From: an uncultured Bacteroidales bacterium
GTDB taxonomy: Bacteria > Bacteroidota > Bacteroidia > Bacteroidales > Bacteroidaceae
Length of the DNA: 64,000 nt
Direction of reading: 5' to 3'
NCBI GenBank assembly: GCA_902801325.1
Contig: CADCHQ010000013.1
Coordinates: 1-64,000, forward strand
Of the stretch, positions 18,339 to 27,708 are shown one piece after another; the first letter of the stretch is position 1; every line of letters starts with the position of its first letter. The notes under the pieces are model-generated. The model had not been told where the DNA came from. It was given only the letters and a program-made list of their open reading frames with translations, and searched no databases. Position numbers and translations under genes: made by a program.

Positions 18339-20741
18339 ATGTCACAATTCAGCATCAAGCACCCTGAATGCATGGGTGGAATGAACGAACGTATAAAGCG
18401 CTTGCGCCAGGAAAGTACGGAAACCCCAACCACACTCTCCATCGAGCGTGCGCTAATCGAAACAGCCTTTTATAAGCAGCACTATGGCACGATGCCCATT
18501 GCCGTGTTGCGAGCCAAGAACTTCTATGAGATATGTAAGAAGAAGACGATTTACATAGGACGTGACGAATTGATTGTGGGCGAGCGAGGTCCCGTTCCCA
18601 AGGCTGTACCCACCTTCCCTGAGTTGACGTGTCACTCGGTTGAGGACTTGCATACACTTGACACACGAGAGTTGCAATCCTACCACATTTCGCAAAAGGA
18701 TATAGACGCGTACGAACAAGAGGTTATTCCCTATTGGAAGGGCAAGACCCAGCGTGAGCGCATCTTTAATCACGTCAGCAAAGAGTGGGAAGAGGCTTAT
18801 CATGCAGGCGTTTTCACGGAGTTCATGGAACAACGCGCCGCAGGTCATACGGCTATGGACGGCAAGATGTATCGTATAGGTTTGCTCGACTTGAAAGCAC
18901 GTATAGAGAAGCGCATTAGCGAATTGGATTACATCTATGACCCCGAAGCCACTGACAAGCAACAGGAGTTGGAGGCAATGGCCATCTCGTGTGATGCAGC
19001 CATCCTCTTTGCAGAACGTCATGCGGAACTAGCCGAGCAAATGGCCAAGACAGAAACAAATCCACAACGAAAGCGCGAACTGGAGAAGATTGCCGATGTC
19101 TGCCATCATGTGCCAGCCCATGCACCTCGTGACATGTGGGAGGCCATACAGATGTATTGGTTTGTTCATCTGGGAACGGTAACCGAATTGAACGGATGGG
19201 ATTCGATGAATCCAGGCCATATCGACCAACACCTATTCCCCTTCTATCAAAAGGGTATTGAGGAAGGAACACTCACGCGTGAACAGACAAAAGAACTCAT
19301 CTCATGCCTTTGGATTAAGTTCAACAATCAACCCGCTCCGCCAAAGGTTGGTGTAACGGCTTTGGAATCTGGAACATACAACGACTTTACAAACATCAAT
19401 ATTGGAGGCGTAGACCGAGAGGGTAGGAGTGCTGCCAATGAGATTTCTTACATGATTCTCGAGGTTCAAGAGGAGTTGCACGAATTGCAACCAGGTCTCT
19501 CTATCCACATTGCCGAGCAGACACCCGACGACTTCCTTTTGGCAGGCATTCGTGTTATTCGCCAAGGACACGGCTATCCCTCTGTCTTTAACCCAGACAC
19601 TTATGTCCGTGAGATGACACGAGCAGGCAAGACACTCGAGGATGCTCGCGAAGGCGGTTGTTCGGGCTGTATTGAAGTTGGCGCATTCGGTAAGGAGGCC
19701 TATCTGCTTACGGGTTATCTCAACACCCCCAAGATTCTCGAGATTACACTCAATAATGGCATTGACCCAGAGACGGGCAAGCAACTTGGCCTAGAAACGG
19801 GTAATCCTTGTGGGTTTAAGTCATTCGAGGAACTCTACGAGGCTTGGCATCGACAGATGGTATATTTTGTCAATCTGAAACTCTCGGTCAACAACTACAT
19901 CGAACGCATGTTCTCGCTTTATGCCCCTGCTACTTTCCTTAGCCTCTTTATCGATGATTGCATAGACAAGGGCAAGGATTACTATAGCGGTGGTGCGAGA
20001 TACAATACCACCTACATCCAGTGCACGGGACTTGGTACTATTACCGATTGTTTTACCACACTGAAGAAACACGTCTTCGAAGACAAGCGTTACACGATGG
20101 AGCAAATCCTTAGTGCTTGCAAGTGCAATTGGGAAAACGAGGAGATAATGCGTCAATATATCCGCAATCATACACCTTTCTTTGGAAATGATGACGAATA
20201 TGCCGATGCCATAGCCGTTCGTGTCTATGAAGATTTGGTTAAGGCCATAGAGGGACGACCCAATACGCGAGGAGGTGAGACACACTTGAATATGCTCTCC
20301 ACTACTTGTCACAATTACTTCGGTTCGGTATGTGGGGCAACACCTAACGGCAGGTTTGCTCACTTTGCCATTAGCGATGGAACCTCTCCGTCTCATGGAA
20401 GCGATACACATGGACCTACGGCTGTTATCAAGTCACTAGGCAAACTCGACCAAACGAAATCGGGAGGAACCCTGTTGAATGTGCGTTTTGTTCCTGCCTT
20501 GCTTAAGCGCGAAGAGGACATGAAGAAACTTGGCAGTCTTATTCGCACATATTTTAAGTTTGGTGGACATCACATCCAATTCAACATCGTTGATACGGCA
20601 ACCCTCCTCGATGCACAGCAACACCCTGACCAGTATCGTGATTTGCTTGTACGCGTAGCAGGGTATAGCGATTATTTCAACGATATGACAGAGCAATTGC
20701 AAAACGAAATCATTGCTCGAACCGAGAATGAAGATATTTGA
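18339..20741 (+). CDS. hypD: trans-4-hydroxy-L-proline dehydratase (glycyl radical enzyme)
   Basis: 800 residues. HypD dehydrates trans-4-hydroxyproline to 1-pyrroline-5-carboxylate by glycyl-radical chemistry under anaerobic conditions. The residues I recall for Clostridioides difficile HypD (F152, H160, S334, C434, E436, T645, G765) all reappear here shifted by exactly 10: Phe162, His170, Ser344, Cys444 and Glu446 (GCSGCIEVG), Thr655, and radical Gly775 (RVAGYSDYF). This separates it from pyruvate formate-lyase and from glycerol or choline lyases. The stop overlaps the activase start. It could feed P5C to PruA (375-2000) or to a P5C reductase elsewhere; no proC gene is in the window. Confidence 0.93.
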   Translation: MSQFSIKHPECMGGMNERIKRLRQESTETPTTLSIERALIETAFYKQHYGTMPIAVLRAKNFYEICKKKTIYIGRDELIVGERGPVPKAVPTFPELTCHSVEDLHTLDTRELQSYHISQKDIDAYEQEVIPYWKGKTQRERIFNHVSKEWEEAYHAGVFTEFMEQRAAGHTAMDGKMYRIGLLDLKARIEKRISELDYIYDPEATDKQQELEAMAISCDAAILFAERHAELAEQMAKTETNPQRKRELEKIADVCHHVPAHAPRDMWEAIQMYWFVHLGTVTELNGWDSMNPGHIDQHLFPFYQKGIEEGTLTREQTKELISCLWIKFNNQPAPPKVGVTALESGTYNDFTNINIGGVDREGRSAANEISYMILEVQEELHELQPGLSIHIAEQTPDDFLLAGIRVIRQGHGYPSVFNPDTYVREMTRAGKTLEDAREGGCSGCIEVGAFGKEAYLLTGYLNTPKILEITLNNGIDPETGKQLGLETGNPCGFKSFEELYEAWHRQMVYFVNLKLSVNNYIERMFSLYAPATFLSLFIDDCIDKGKDYYSGGARYNTTYIQCTGLGTITDCFTTLKKHVFEDKRYTMEQILSACKCNWENEEIMRQYIRNHTPFFGNDDEYADAIAVRVYEDLVKAIEGRPNTRGGETHLNMLSTTCHNYFGSVCGATPNGRFAHFAISDGTSPSHGSDTHGPTAVIKSLGKLDQTKSGGTLLNVRFVPALLKREEDMKKLGSLIRTYFKFGGHHIQFNIVDTATLLDAQQHPDQYRDLLVRVAGYSDYFNDMTEQLQNEIIARTENEDI

Positions 20742-21621
20742 CATCAAACGCTATGCCATTCACGATGGACCAGGCATTCGGACGACCATATTCCTAAAAG
20801 GTTGTCCGCTTCGGTGCGTGTGGTGTCACAATCCTGAATCATGGCATACGGCACCGGAAAAGATGTATCGACAGAAGAGATGCATAGGTTGCGGTTCTTG
20901 TGTGAAGGCGTGTCCAAATAAGGCCTTAGGCCTTACGTCGGAAGGCCTATGCCTTACGGGCATCGAATGCAGGCGTTGTGGCAAGTGTGCCGAGGCTTGT
21001 CCGACCAAAGCTTTAGAGATGTGTGGAAGCGAGTGGGAACTCGATGACTTACTGGCTGAGATTGAGAAAGAACGAGACGTGATGACCATTGGCAGAGGGG
21101 GAGTCACTTTATGCGGTGGAGAACCGCTTATGCACAACATCGTTCCTTTGTTGCAAGAACTTGGCCGTAGGGGCTTTCATCGTGTTGTCGATACATCTCT
21201 CTATGCAAACGAGCAAGTGGTTCGTCGGGTGTCCGAGGAGTGCGATTTGTTTCTCGTCGACATAAAGCTAATGGATAATGAGAAACACCGCCAATATACG
21301 GGTGTTTCCAACCAAATCATCCTTGACAATATTCGTTTGCTTGCTCATTTGGGCAAACCTTTTATTGTGCGCATTCCCCTTATAGAAGGTGTTAATGCCG
21401 ATGAGGAAAATATTGATGCAACTGCACGCTTCCTTTCCGATTTGCCCATGAAAGTGAAGGTTGAGCTTTTGCCTTACCACGATGTGGGTAAAGACAAGCA
21501 TCGCAGGCTTTGGAGTCAATATAATCCTGATAATCTAATAATGGAAAAGCCCGACGAAACCACTATTCAGCGATGCATCGGGCAATTTTCTCAATACGGC
21601 ATAGAGGCGTGTGAAGGTTAA
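20728..21621 (+). CDS. Glycyl-radical enzyme activase (radical SAM)
   Basis: 297 residues from ATG 20728; an upstream in-frame TTG at 20713 is less likely. The radical-SAM motif is GCPLRCVWCHNP (Cys26, Cys30, Cys33), which binds the [4Fe-4S] cluster that cleaves SAM. Two ferredoxin-type clusters follow (CIGCGSCVKACP and CRRCGKCAEACP), the arrangement of non-PFL glycyl-radical activases. GGVTLCGGEPL is the conserved SAM-contacting segment. It abstracts hydrogen from Gly775 of HypD. The start lies 14 bp inside hypD, indicating coupled translation. The stop overlaps the converging dnaG stop by 4 bp. Confidence 0.94.
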   Translation: MKIFDIKRYAIHDGPGIRTTIFLKGCPLRCVWCHNPESWHTAPEKMYRQKRCIGCGSCVKACPNKALGLTSEGLCLTGIECRRCGKCAEACPTKALEMCGSEWELDDLLAEIEKERDVMTIGRGGVTLCGGEPLMHNIVPLLQELGRRGFHRVVDTSLYANEQVVRRVSEECDLFLVDIKLMDNEKHRQYTGVSNQIILDNIRLLAHLGKPFIVRIPLIEGVNADEENIDATARFLSDLPMKVKVELLPYHDVGKDKHRRLWSQYNPDNLIMEKPDETTIQRCIGQFSQYGIEACEG

Positions 21622-23765
21622 TCTGCAGTTCCGCCTCCTTGCAGTAGCTTGAGTTTTTGTTCCGCCTCCTTTAATTGTTTGAGTTCCGTTAGAATCTCGA
21701 GTTGTTGCGTGGGATTCTGCTTTAGAGCGGGATCTTGCAATTGTCGCATCACATGTTGAAGGTTCTGTCGAACGATCTCCAACTTATAGTCGGCCAGAAC
21801 GTGATTGGTGAGCTGCAGGTAGTATTCGGATTCGTAATTGTTGTCTTTACTTACATTGTGCATCTTGCTCAAGGGCTCGGGATCAGTTCCCAACTCGAAA
21901 GCGAGTGCATTGATTTGCGGGTCTGGGTAATTGAGCAAGTACCGTTCGGCTACAAATCCCTCATCACTGATGCTTGAAAGAACGGCTTGAAGCAGACTGT
22001 GATGGAGAGGAATGGATAGCGATAATCCGTCTTGCTGAAATGAGAAATCGATGTATTCTGCTACCGTAATGGTTCGTTGAGTACCGTCCTCTTCTGCTAT
22101 TTCTCCAACCGCTTTTTCGCCAAACCGAACGATTAGTCGCATCAGTTCGCGTTCCTTTTGCTCGAGACGTTTCTCTTCTCGTGTGCGAATACTTTGAACG
22201 AAAGGCTCGTAAGGGTTATCGGGAGTCGGAGGCACTTCTCCATTATTTTCTTGCACGCCTGTAGGAATATCCTTCACGTCGGGCAATGGTGGAAGGTCTT
22301 CGTTGGCAGGAGGTGCATCCTCTGGTTTAGGCAGGTTTCTTCTTGCTCGTTCCCTTTCACGTTGCTTTTGAGCCTCCTCTTGATTGGCTTGCACCTGTTT
22401 GACAACGGCTGAGGCAATAAGTCGCTCTTGCATTTGCATCATGTTTGCCGTCTCTTGAACATAGACTGCCCGCGTTATCTCATTGGGGATAACAGCGATG
22501 CTCTGAACTATATTGTTCACGAGTTGGCTTTTCTTGACAGGATCGCCTTGGGCTTCTTCCAACAGAAGATTTGTCTTAAAGCGAATGAAATCGACTTGAT
22601 GGTCAGCGAGATATTGCTGATACTCCTCGGCATTATGTTTGCGGGCAAACGAGTCAGGGTCATCGCCATCGGGAAGTAATAACAGACGAACATTCATCCC
22701 TTGTGCAAGCAGCATGTCGATACCGCGTTGCGATGCTTTGATACCTGCAGCATCGCCATCGTAAATAACCGTGATGTTGTCGGTCAATCGATGGATAAGG
22801 CGTATTTGGTCGTCTGTGAGGGCTGTACCCGAGGAGGCAACCACATTCTCAATACCGCTTTGGTGCATCGCCATTACGTCCGTGTAACCTTCAACAAGGA
22901 AGCACAGGTCTTGCTTACGTATAGCCATCTTGGCTTGAAAAAGGCCGTAAAGCTCGCGCTTCTTTGAGTAGATGATGCTTTCCGGAGAGTTTTGGTACTT
23001 GACGTTTACGCCCTTGGTGGCAGCATCAAGCACGCGACCTCCGAATCCCACAACCTTGCCCGACATCGTGAATATGGGGAAGATGACACGACCCCAATAA
23101 CGGTCACGCAAAGCCCCTTTCTCGTTGCGGATGGAAATGCCCGTTCCGATTCCCGATTCGGGGTCGTTGGTGAGATACTTCTCTTGATAACCCGCCTTCA
23201 AAGCATCGGCACTCATGACTCCCATGCGCAATCGAATGGTGTCGCCATCTTCGTTGGTTCGCTCCACCTCTATGTTCTTGTCGGGACAGAATCCCAATTG
23301 GAACTTCTTGATAATATCGTCTCGGAAACCGCGCTGGCGGAAGTAGGCCAGTCCGATTGCGCGTCCGTCCGGTGTTTCATTCATCTGATGCTGGAACCAT
23401 TCGTTTGCCCATTGATTGACAATAAACATCGATTCGCGGTCGTCTTGGCGTTGTATGTCCTCCTTCGTCATCTCCTTCTCTTCGATGGTAATGCCGTACT
23501 TCTTGGCAAGATAGCGCAGAGCCTCGGGGTAGGTTATCTGCTCGTGTTCCATAATAAAGCCAACGGGATTGCCACCCTTGCCACAGGCAAAGCACTTGCA
23601 ATAGTTCTTCGCAGGGCTAACCATGAAGGAAGGCGTGCGGTCATCGTGGAATGGGCAGAGCCCCTTGAGGTTGGCGCCTGCTCGCTTAAGTGTGACGAAG
23701 TCGGAAACGACGTCCACAATGTTCGCCGCATCCATTATCTTATTTATAGTCGCCCGATCAATCAT
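21618..23765 (-). CDS. dnaG: DNA primase
   Basis: 715 residues. It makes RNA primers for replication. The N-terminal CHC2 zinc finger has Cys37, His40, Cys58 and Cys61 (CPFHDDRTPSF and CKCFACGKGG). The catalytic core follows, with a TOPRIM segment at VEGYTDVMAMHQSG and the acidic IYDGDAAG. A Pro/Glu-rich linker of about 100 residues (PKPEDAPPANEDLPPLPD) precedes the C-terminal helicase-binding region. The ATG overlaps the TGA of the large secreted-protein gene upstream, an unusual neighbour for a replication gene. Confidence 0.96.
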   Translation of the reverse strand: MIDRATINKIMDAANIVDVVSDFVTLKRAGANLKGLCPFHDDRTPSFMVSPAKNYCKCFACGKGGNPVGFIMEHEQITYPEALRYLAKKYGITIEEKEMTKEDIQRQDDRESMFIVNQWANEWFQHQMNETPDGRAIGLAYFRQRGFRDDIIKKFQLGFCPDKNIEVERTNEDGDTIRLRMGVMSADALKAGYQEKYLTNDPESGIGTGISIRNEKGALRDRYWGRVIFPIFTMSGKVVGFGGRVLDAATKGVNVKYQNSPESIIYSKKRELYGLFQAKMAIRKQDLCFLVEGYTDVMAMHQSGIENVVASSGTALTDDQIRLIHRLTDNITVIYDGDAAGIKASQRGIDMLLAQGMNVRLLLLPDGDDPDSFARKHNAEEYQQYLADHQVDFIRFKTNLLLEEAQGDPVKKSQLVNNIVQSIAVIPNEITRAVYVQETANMMQMQERLIASAVVKQVQANQEEAQKQRERERARRNLPKPEDAPPANEDLPPLPDVKDIPTGVQENNGEVPPTPDNPYEPFVQSIRTREEKRLEQKERELMRLIVRFGEKAVGEIAEEDGTQRTITVAEYIDFSFQQDGLSLSIPLHHSLLQAVLSSISDEGFVAERYLLNYPDPQINALAFELGTDPEPLSKMHNVSKDNNYESEYYLQLTNHVLADYKLEIVRQNLQHVMRQLQDPALKQNPTQQLEILTELKQLKEAEQKLKLLQGGGTAD

Positions 23766-26700
23766 CTTATCCTTTTCTTTCCGTTCTGTATGTATAAACC
23801 GCGAGGAAGTTTGTCGTTATCTGCGACACGCACACCACTAACGGTGTAGGTGCCGCTTGCGACGAAAGGGTTGCGCTTGAGTGCTTTTATGCCTGTCGTC
23901 ACTTCACCGTTCTCGACATATACGCGGGTTTCCTTCCCCTTGGGGAGTGTAATTGTGTTGGTATTTGTCTTCCCGTCCGAAATGATGGTAACTGTTGCCT
24001 GACAATCGCTGTCTGCCGTCAGGAAGGCTACTTCATTATTGTCTGCATCTTGCCGAGCCTTGATGCCATCGCCCTGAACGAATATCTTCAGCACTTGGGC
24101 AACACTATGGTTTTGTGTAGCATTGAAGTTTGCCGACGAACGATTGTTGGAGATGGTGGTCTCACTCTCAAATACGGGAGCTCCCAGGGTGCAACTGATG
24201 TCGGAGAGCTTGGTTGCAGACGTGGCTCCATAGAAGTGTGAGAGGAGCAGATAGCAAGTGCCGTCGGGGTCGGGAACAATAGCTCCGTTCCATCCGTTAG
24301 GAAGCGCTTCGACGAGGAGTTGCAGTTCCTCTTCCATGCGAGCGGTTTCCTTAGCCGATATGTTACTATAATATATAATGTTGCGACGATCGACCGTCGA
24401 ACCATTACTAAAGGTACGGCTTTCGTTGGAGAAGGAGGGATAGAGTTTGGCCGTCATAATGCTGTTGTTGGCACTCTTGTCTCCAAAGGCCATAGCCTTA
24501 TTGCTCCGACTCACGAACCCAATCTCGTTGTCGATGTTCAACCAATTGGTTTGGAATTGCTGCAGGGAGCTGCCGTCGAGCTGCTTGTGGCTATCGTCGT
24601 AGTAAAGCGTTCGAAGGGTCTTGGTAAATTCGTCAACAGAAATAGCCATAAGTCCTCCGCGCTCGCCAGTAATCGTGCCACTTCCCAGACCTCTGACAAA
24701 GTCGAGATAAACAACGGCATTACCGGGTGAGGAATAGATGACGAACCGATTGTCCAACATCTGCTCGTTGGTCTTAATCTCGCCATTCATCGTGTAAGCA
24801 TCGCCCTTCAGGTCATAGTTCCCGCTAATGACGGGTGTCGCATCTGTTTTCTTGTCGCTCACGGTGTACCAACCCAGGAAGTTGCCCGTATTGTTGGCGC
24901 GATAAGGCACAATTATCTTGTTCTTGTCGACAGAGTTCGAGGCGATGTATCCGGTATAGCTCTTCAGGCCAGTACTCCACGAGAAGGTGGTGAAACGGTC
25001 TTTCGTGAATGCCCGGACAACATTCTGGCAAGGCAGGATCTTAGCTTCGCTTCGTGCCGAACGGAATGCCTCCCAGTCGGTAGGCGCGAGGTCGGCAGTG
25101 GAGTTGTGGAGGTGCATGAGATAGGTCATCATCACGCGATGGGCTTCTACCCCCATTCGGCGAGCTTGCACATCGGGTCGAAGAAGCCAACTCCCGTCGT
25201 TGGTGGTCATCTGACGTGCTTTGATGTACTTGTAAGCAAGATTCTCCAGCATCAAGGCATTAGGGTCGCGCTGGTAGCACGCTTGTGTGGTGTACGACGT
25301 AATCTGGTCGTAGAGGAAGAGACTCCAGTCATTTCCGTTAGGCATTGCAAGTTCGCCATCGGTTAAGGCTAACCAGCAAAGCACGCTGTCCATAACTTCC
25401 TGATTGTTATGCATAAGTGCATTTGTCTTCCACTTTTCCTCGAAGCCTTGTCCGCGCTGGAACATCTGGAGGGCAAGTGCCGCCTCACCCAGTTCTTGCA
25501 TAACCACGTTCTGGTACGAAGTATGGAACAAGTTGTGGTTTTGCAGGGTGTAGTCGTCATAGAGATTTTGTCCTTTATAAAGGTTGGCTACGCTCTTTTG
25601 ATTAAACCAAGGGTCTATCGCCTGCTTGTTCTGGGCATCTTTGGCGTGACTATAGCTGTTGATGGCAAACTCACGCAGGCGTTCGAACCACTTAGATGCC
25701 AATTCGTCGTTGGGGAACAAACCCAAGGTTGCCGCCAGGACATCGGCTTCCCACCCGTTTTCCTCGGCTTTGGTGTCGCCGTTATAGCCTGTGGGGATGG
25801 AGCGATTAAGTTCGTAGTTGCATTCGGCCTTGAGCAAGTTGTAGATGTATCCCTTTTGCTCGTCGGAGAGCTTATCCCATTGGAAGTAAGCAGAATAGGC
25901 CACAGACATTGCCCAAAGGGATGATTCCCAGACACGATCGCTTGTGCTGGTGCTTCCCCAATAGTCTCCGCCCGAGCAAACCTTCAGCTTATTGGCTTTA
26001 TGCGTAGAGTAGGCGAAGACGAGCGTCTTCATGGCGTAGTCCTCAATAGTGTTCCAAGTGACTCCAGCGGGAAGACTTATGCCGGCGGGCTTAGCATACT
26101 TGACGAGGAAAGCACATATCATGGAGAGGTCGGCATTGGTGCGAACACCTGCCTCATTACTTGCCATAGTGCTCTCGCCCCGGAAACATCCGCATGCTTC
26201 GCCGATGCTGTTGGGATAGGTGCAAGCCTGATAGTCATTAACCAAATATGTGCTGAAGCGTGCGAGCATTTTCAAGAGGTCGGTCATCATCTCCTTCTCT
26301 TCAACGAACTTGCTTGTGATGACTCCCTCAGTTGGGGACTCCACGTCCTGTTCGTCGGGTTCTTGAGGTTCGATGTACTCGTCCGAAATCTTGGTTAAGG
26401 ATATCTTGTCGAGCATGACACACGACCCACCGCTTTGCCAACTTATGTCCACACCGAGGGAAACGCTTTTCGACTGCTTCACGCCGAATGTCAAGGTGCT
26501 TTCGGTCCATTGCCGGGTAGTGAAGATGCCCTGACTGCCCGCATCGAAGGCTATTGCCTGACTGGCGTCGCCTGCTACGAGCGAGAGGGTGGAAGCGGCA
26601 TTGTTGACGAAGGCCGAACGATGGGCGACCTTCAGTTCATAAGTGCCTTTCGAGAGTGTGACCGCTTGCTTGAGTTGCGTACTTCCGGTGCTCCATCCCA

Positions 26701-26989
26701 TGCGCAAGTAATAGGCTTGCTGCCCGTCGGCAATCGTTGTGACAAGGCCGAAATTGTTGTCGGTGTAGCAACTCTTATTGACAAGCAGACGGGTTACTTC
26801 CGTGCCAGTCACCGTCCATCCTTTCGGGGCGCTGAGCGTATAGCCTCTAAGTCCGTCGGCCGAATTGTTGACAGCCTCAAGTTTGCTTGCGTCGTCCTCC
26901 TCGAAAGAGGGATTTGAAAGAGACACGTTTTGTGCCACTAAGTAAGCAACATTGAGGAATAAGGTAAGTAGAAGTGCGAAGCGTTTCAT
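23762..26989 (-). CDS. Large secreted protein, possible polysaccharide-degrading enzyme
   Basis: 1075 residues that I cannot place in a named family. An SpI signal peptide covers residues 1-20 (ending YLVAQ). Residues about 21-205 look like a jelly-roll carbohydrate-binding module (NVSLSNPSFEE, YELKVAHRSAF, SCVMLDKISL), followed by an acidic linker (EPQEPDEQDVESPTEG). About 230-690 is a helical region rich in Trp, Asn and His (NGWEADVLAATLGLFPNDE, LQNHNLFHTSYQN), compatible with an alpha/alpha-toroid lyase or hydrolase. A beta-rich region follows. The last 45 residues (YTVSGVRVADNDKLPRGLYI) are the C-terminal tail common in Prevotella secreted proteins. Lyase or glycosidase activity is inference from shape. 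It lies 15 bp behind hslR and its stop overlaps the dnaG start. Confidence 0.6.
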   Translation of the reverse strand: MKRFALLLTLFLNVAYLVAQNVSLSNPSFEEDDASKLEAVNNSADGLRGYTLSAPKGWTVTGTEVTRLLVNKSCYTDNNFGLVTTIADGQQAYYLRMGWSTGSTQLKQAVTLSKGTYELKVAHRSAFVNNAASTLSLVAGDASQAIAFDAGSQGIFTTRQWTESTLTFGVKQSKSVSLGVDISWQSGGSCVMLDKISLTKISDEYIEPQEPDEQDVESPTEGVITSKFVEEKEMMTDLLKMLARFSTYLVNDYQACTYPNSIGEACGCFRGESTMASNEAGVRTNADLSMICAFLVKYAKPAGISLPAGVTWNTIEDYAMKTLVFAYSTHKANKLKVCSGGDYWGSTSTSDRVWESSLWAMSVAYSAYFQWDKLSDEQKGYIYNLLKAECNYELNRSIPTGYNGDTKAEENGWEADVLAATLGLFPNDELASKWFERLREFAINSYSHAKDAQNKQAIDPWFNQKSVANLYKGQNLYDDYTLQNHNLFHTSYQNVVMQELGEAALALQMFQRGQGFEEKWKTNALMHNNQEVMDSVLCWLALTDGELAMPNGNDWSLFLYDQITSYTTQACYQRDPNALMLENLAYKYIKARQMTTNDGSWLLRPDVQARRMGVEAHRVMMTYLMHLHNSTADLAPTDWEAFRSARSEAKILPCQNVVRAFTKDRFTTFSWSTGLKSYTGYIASNSVDKNKIIVPYRANNTGNFLGWYTVSDKKTDATPVISGNYDLKGDAYTMNGEIKTNEQMLDNRFVIYSSPGNAVVYLDFVRGLGSGTITGERGGLMAISVDEFTKTLRTLYYDDSHKQLDGSSLQQFQTNWLNIDNEIGFVSRSNKAMAFGDKSANNSIMTAKLYPSFSNESRTFSNGSTVDRRNIIYYSNISAKETARMEEELQLLVEALPNGWNGAIVPDPDGTCYLLLSHFYGATSATKLSDISCTLGAPVFESETTISNNRSSANFNATQNHSVAQVLKIFVQGDGIKARQDADNNEVAFLTADSDCQATVTIISDGKTNTNTITLPKGKETRVYVENGEVTTGIKALKRNPFVASGTYTVSGVRVADNDKLPRGLYIQNGKKRIR

Positions 26990-27004
26990 CGTTATGTGTT
27001 ATTT

Positions 27005-27424
27005 TTAATCGTCAAGGTCAAAATCGAAATCGGAAAAGAATATGGGCGTGTCCTCGTGGAAGTCATCAAGTTGTCGGCGTTCCTTCTTCGTGGGGCGGCC
27101 GGTTCCTCGAGCCCTGTCGATAAATCCGCTTATGCGGCTCATCTCTAGGAGTTCGTACTGTTCAGCCGGGGTTATATTTTCCAGCACCTCGGGGATGAGT
27201 TTTGCGCCTACGCGATGCTCGATGGCTTGAAGGATGCGAAACGAGTAGGTGATGGGCGGCTTCTTGACGTCGACCACATCTCCGACCTTCACCATACGAG
27301 AGGGCTTGAGCGCAACACCGCCCATGGTCACTTGCCCTTTCTTGCAAGCGGCAACGGCAATGCTTCGCGTCTTGAAGATGCGAGCCGCCCATAACCACTT
27401 GTCCACTCTTGCTTCCTGATTCAT
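27005..27424 (-). CDS. hslR: S4-domain RNA-binding protein (Hsp15-like)
   Basis: 139 residues. The N-terminal S4 domain (RVDKWLWAARIFKTRSIA, then KKGQVTMGGVALKPSRMVK) matches Hsp15, which binds stalled 50S subunits carrying nascent chains. The C-terminal region (RARGTGRPTKKERRQLDDF) is basic, followed by an acidic tail FFSDFDFDLDD. It is the first gene of a probable minus-strand run with the secreted protein and dnaG. Confidence 0.92.
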   Translation of the reverse strand: MNQEARVDKWLWAARIFKTRSIAVAACKKGQVTMGGVALKPSRMVKVGDVVDVKKPPITYSFRILQAIEHRVGAKLIPEVLENITPAEQYELLEMSRISGFIDRARGTGRPTKKERRQLDDFHEDTPIFFSDFDFDLDD

Positions 27425-27472
27425 GTGTATTTAATCCTTTCTTCAATAAGACTTATGTCTTCCGTCCGAAGC

Positions 27473-27557
27473 CCTTAGGCCTTCCGAAATAATCCTTAGG
27501 CCTTCCGAAATAATCCCTAGGTCTTCCGAAATAACCCCTTAGGCGTTCCGCTCGAAG
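27473..27557. repeat. 21-bp tandem repeat array
   Basis: Two identical 21-bp units begin CCTTAGGCCTTCCG (27473-27493, 27494-27514). A third differs at three positions (27515-27535), and a degenerate unit follows to 27557. A lone related core (GAGCCTTAGGTCTTCCG) sits near 57746. The units have no spacers and are not CRISPR-like. The array lies between the 5' end of hslR and the 3' end of pepT. Confidence 0.85.
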
Positions 27558-27576
27558 CCCTTAGGCCTTATGTGCC

Positions 27577-27708
27577 TCGAACCTATGTTCGTTGTGCCTC
27601 GAACCTATATTCAATGTCAATCGAACCTATATTCAATGTCAATCGAACCTTTGTTTATTGTCCGTCGAACCTATATTCTATATCAATCGAACCTAAGCCC
27701 ACAATTCG
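27577..27708. repeat. 22-bp tandem repeat array overlapping the 3' end of pepT
   Basis: Six head-to-tail units of 22 bp each begin TCGAACCT, at 27577, 27599, 27621, 27643, 27665 and 27687. Units 2 and 3 are identical, and the others vary mainly after position 10. The pepT stop codon (27655-27657, minus strand) falls inside unit 4, so the last residues of PepT are encoded by repeat DNA. Related TCGAGCCTAT units occur at 36930-37010. Confidence 0.85.

Noticed and set aside
20713..20727. TTG start for the HypD activase
   Set aside because: An ATG 15 bp downstream precedes the conserved MKIFDIKRYAIHDGPG start of the family.
22992..23849. Plus-strand open frame of 285 codons over dnaG
   Set aside because: Antisense shadow; the minus strand encodes a complete primase with zinc finger and TOPRIM motifs.
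27473..27708. CRISPR-like appearance of the repeat arrays
   Set aside because: Units are contiguous without spacers and diverge gradually, and no cas gene is near; these are minisatellites.
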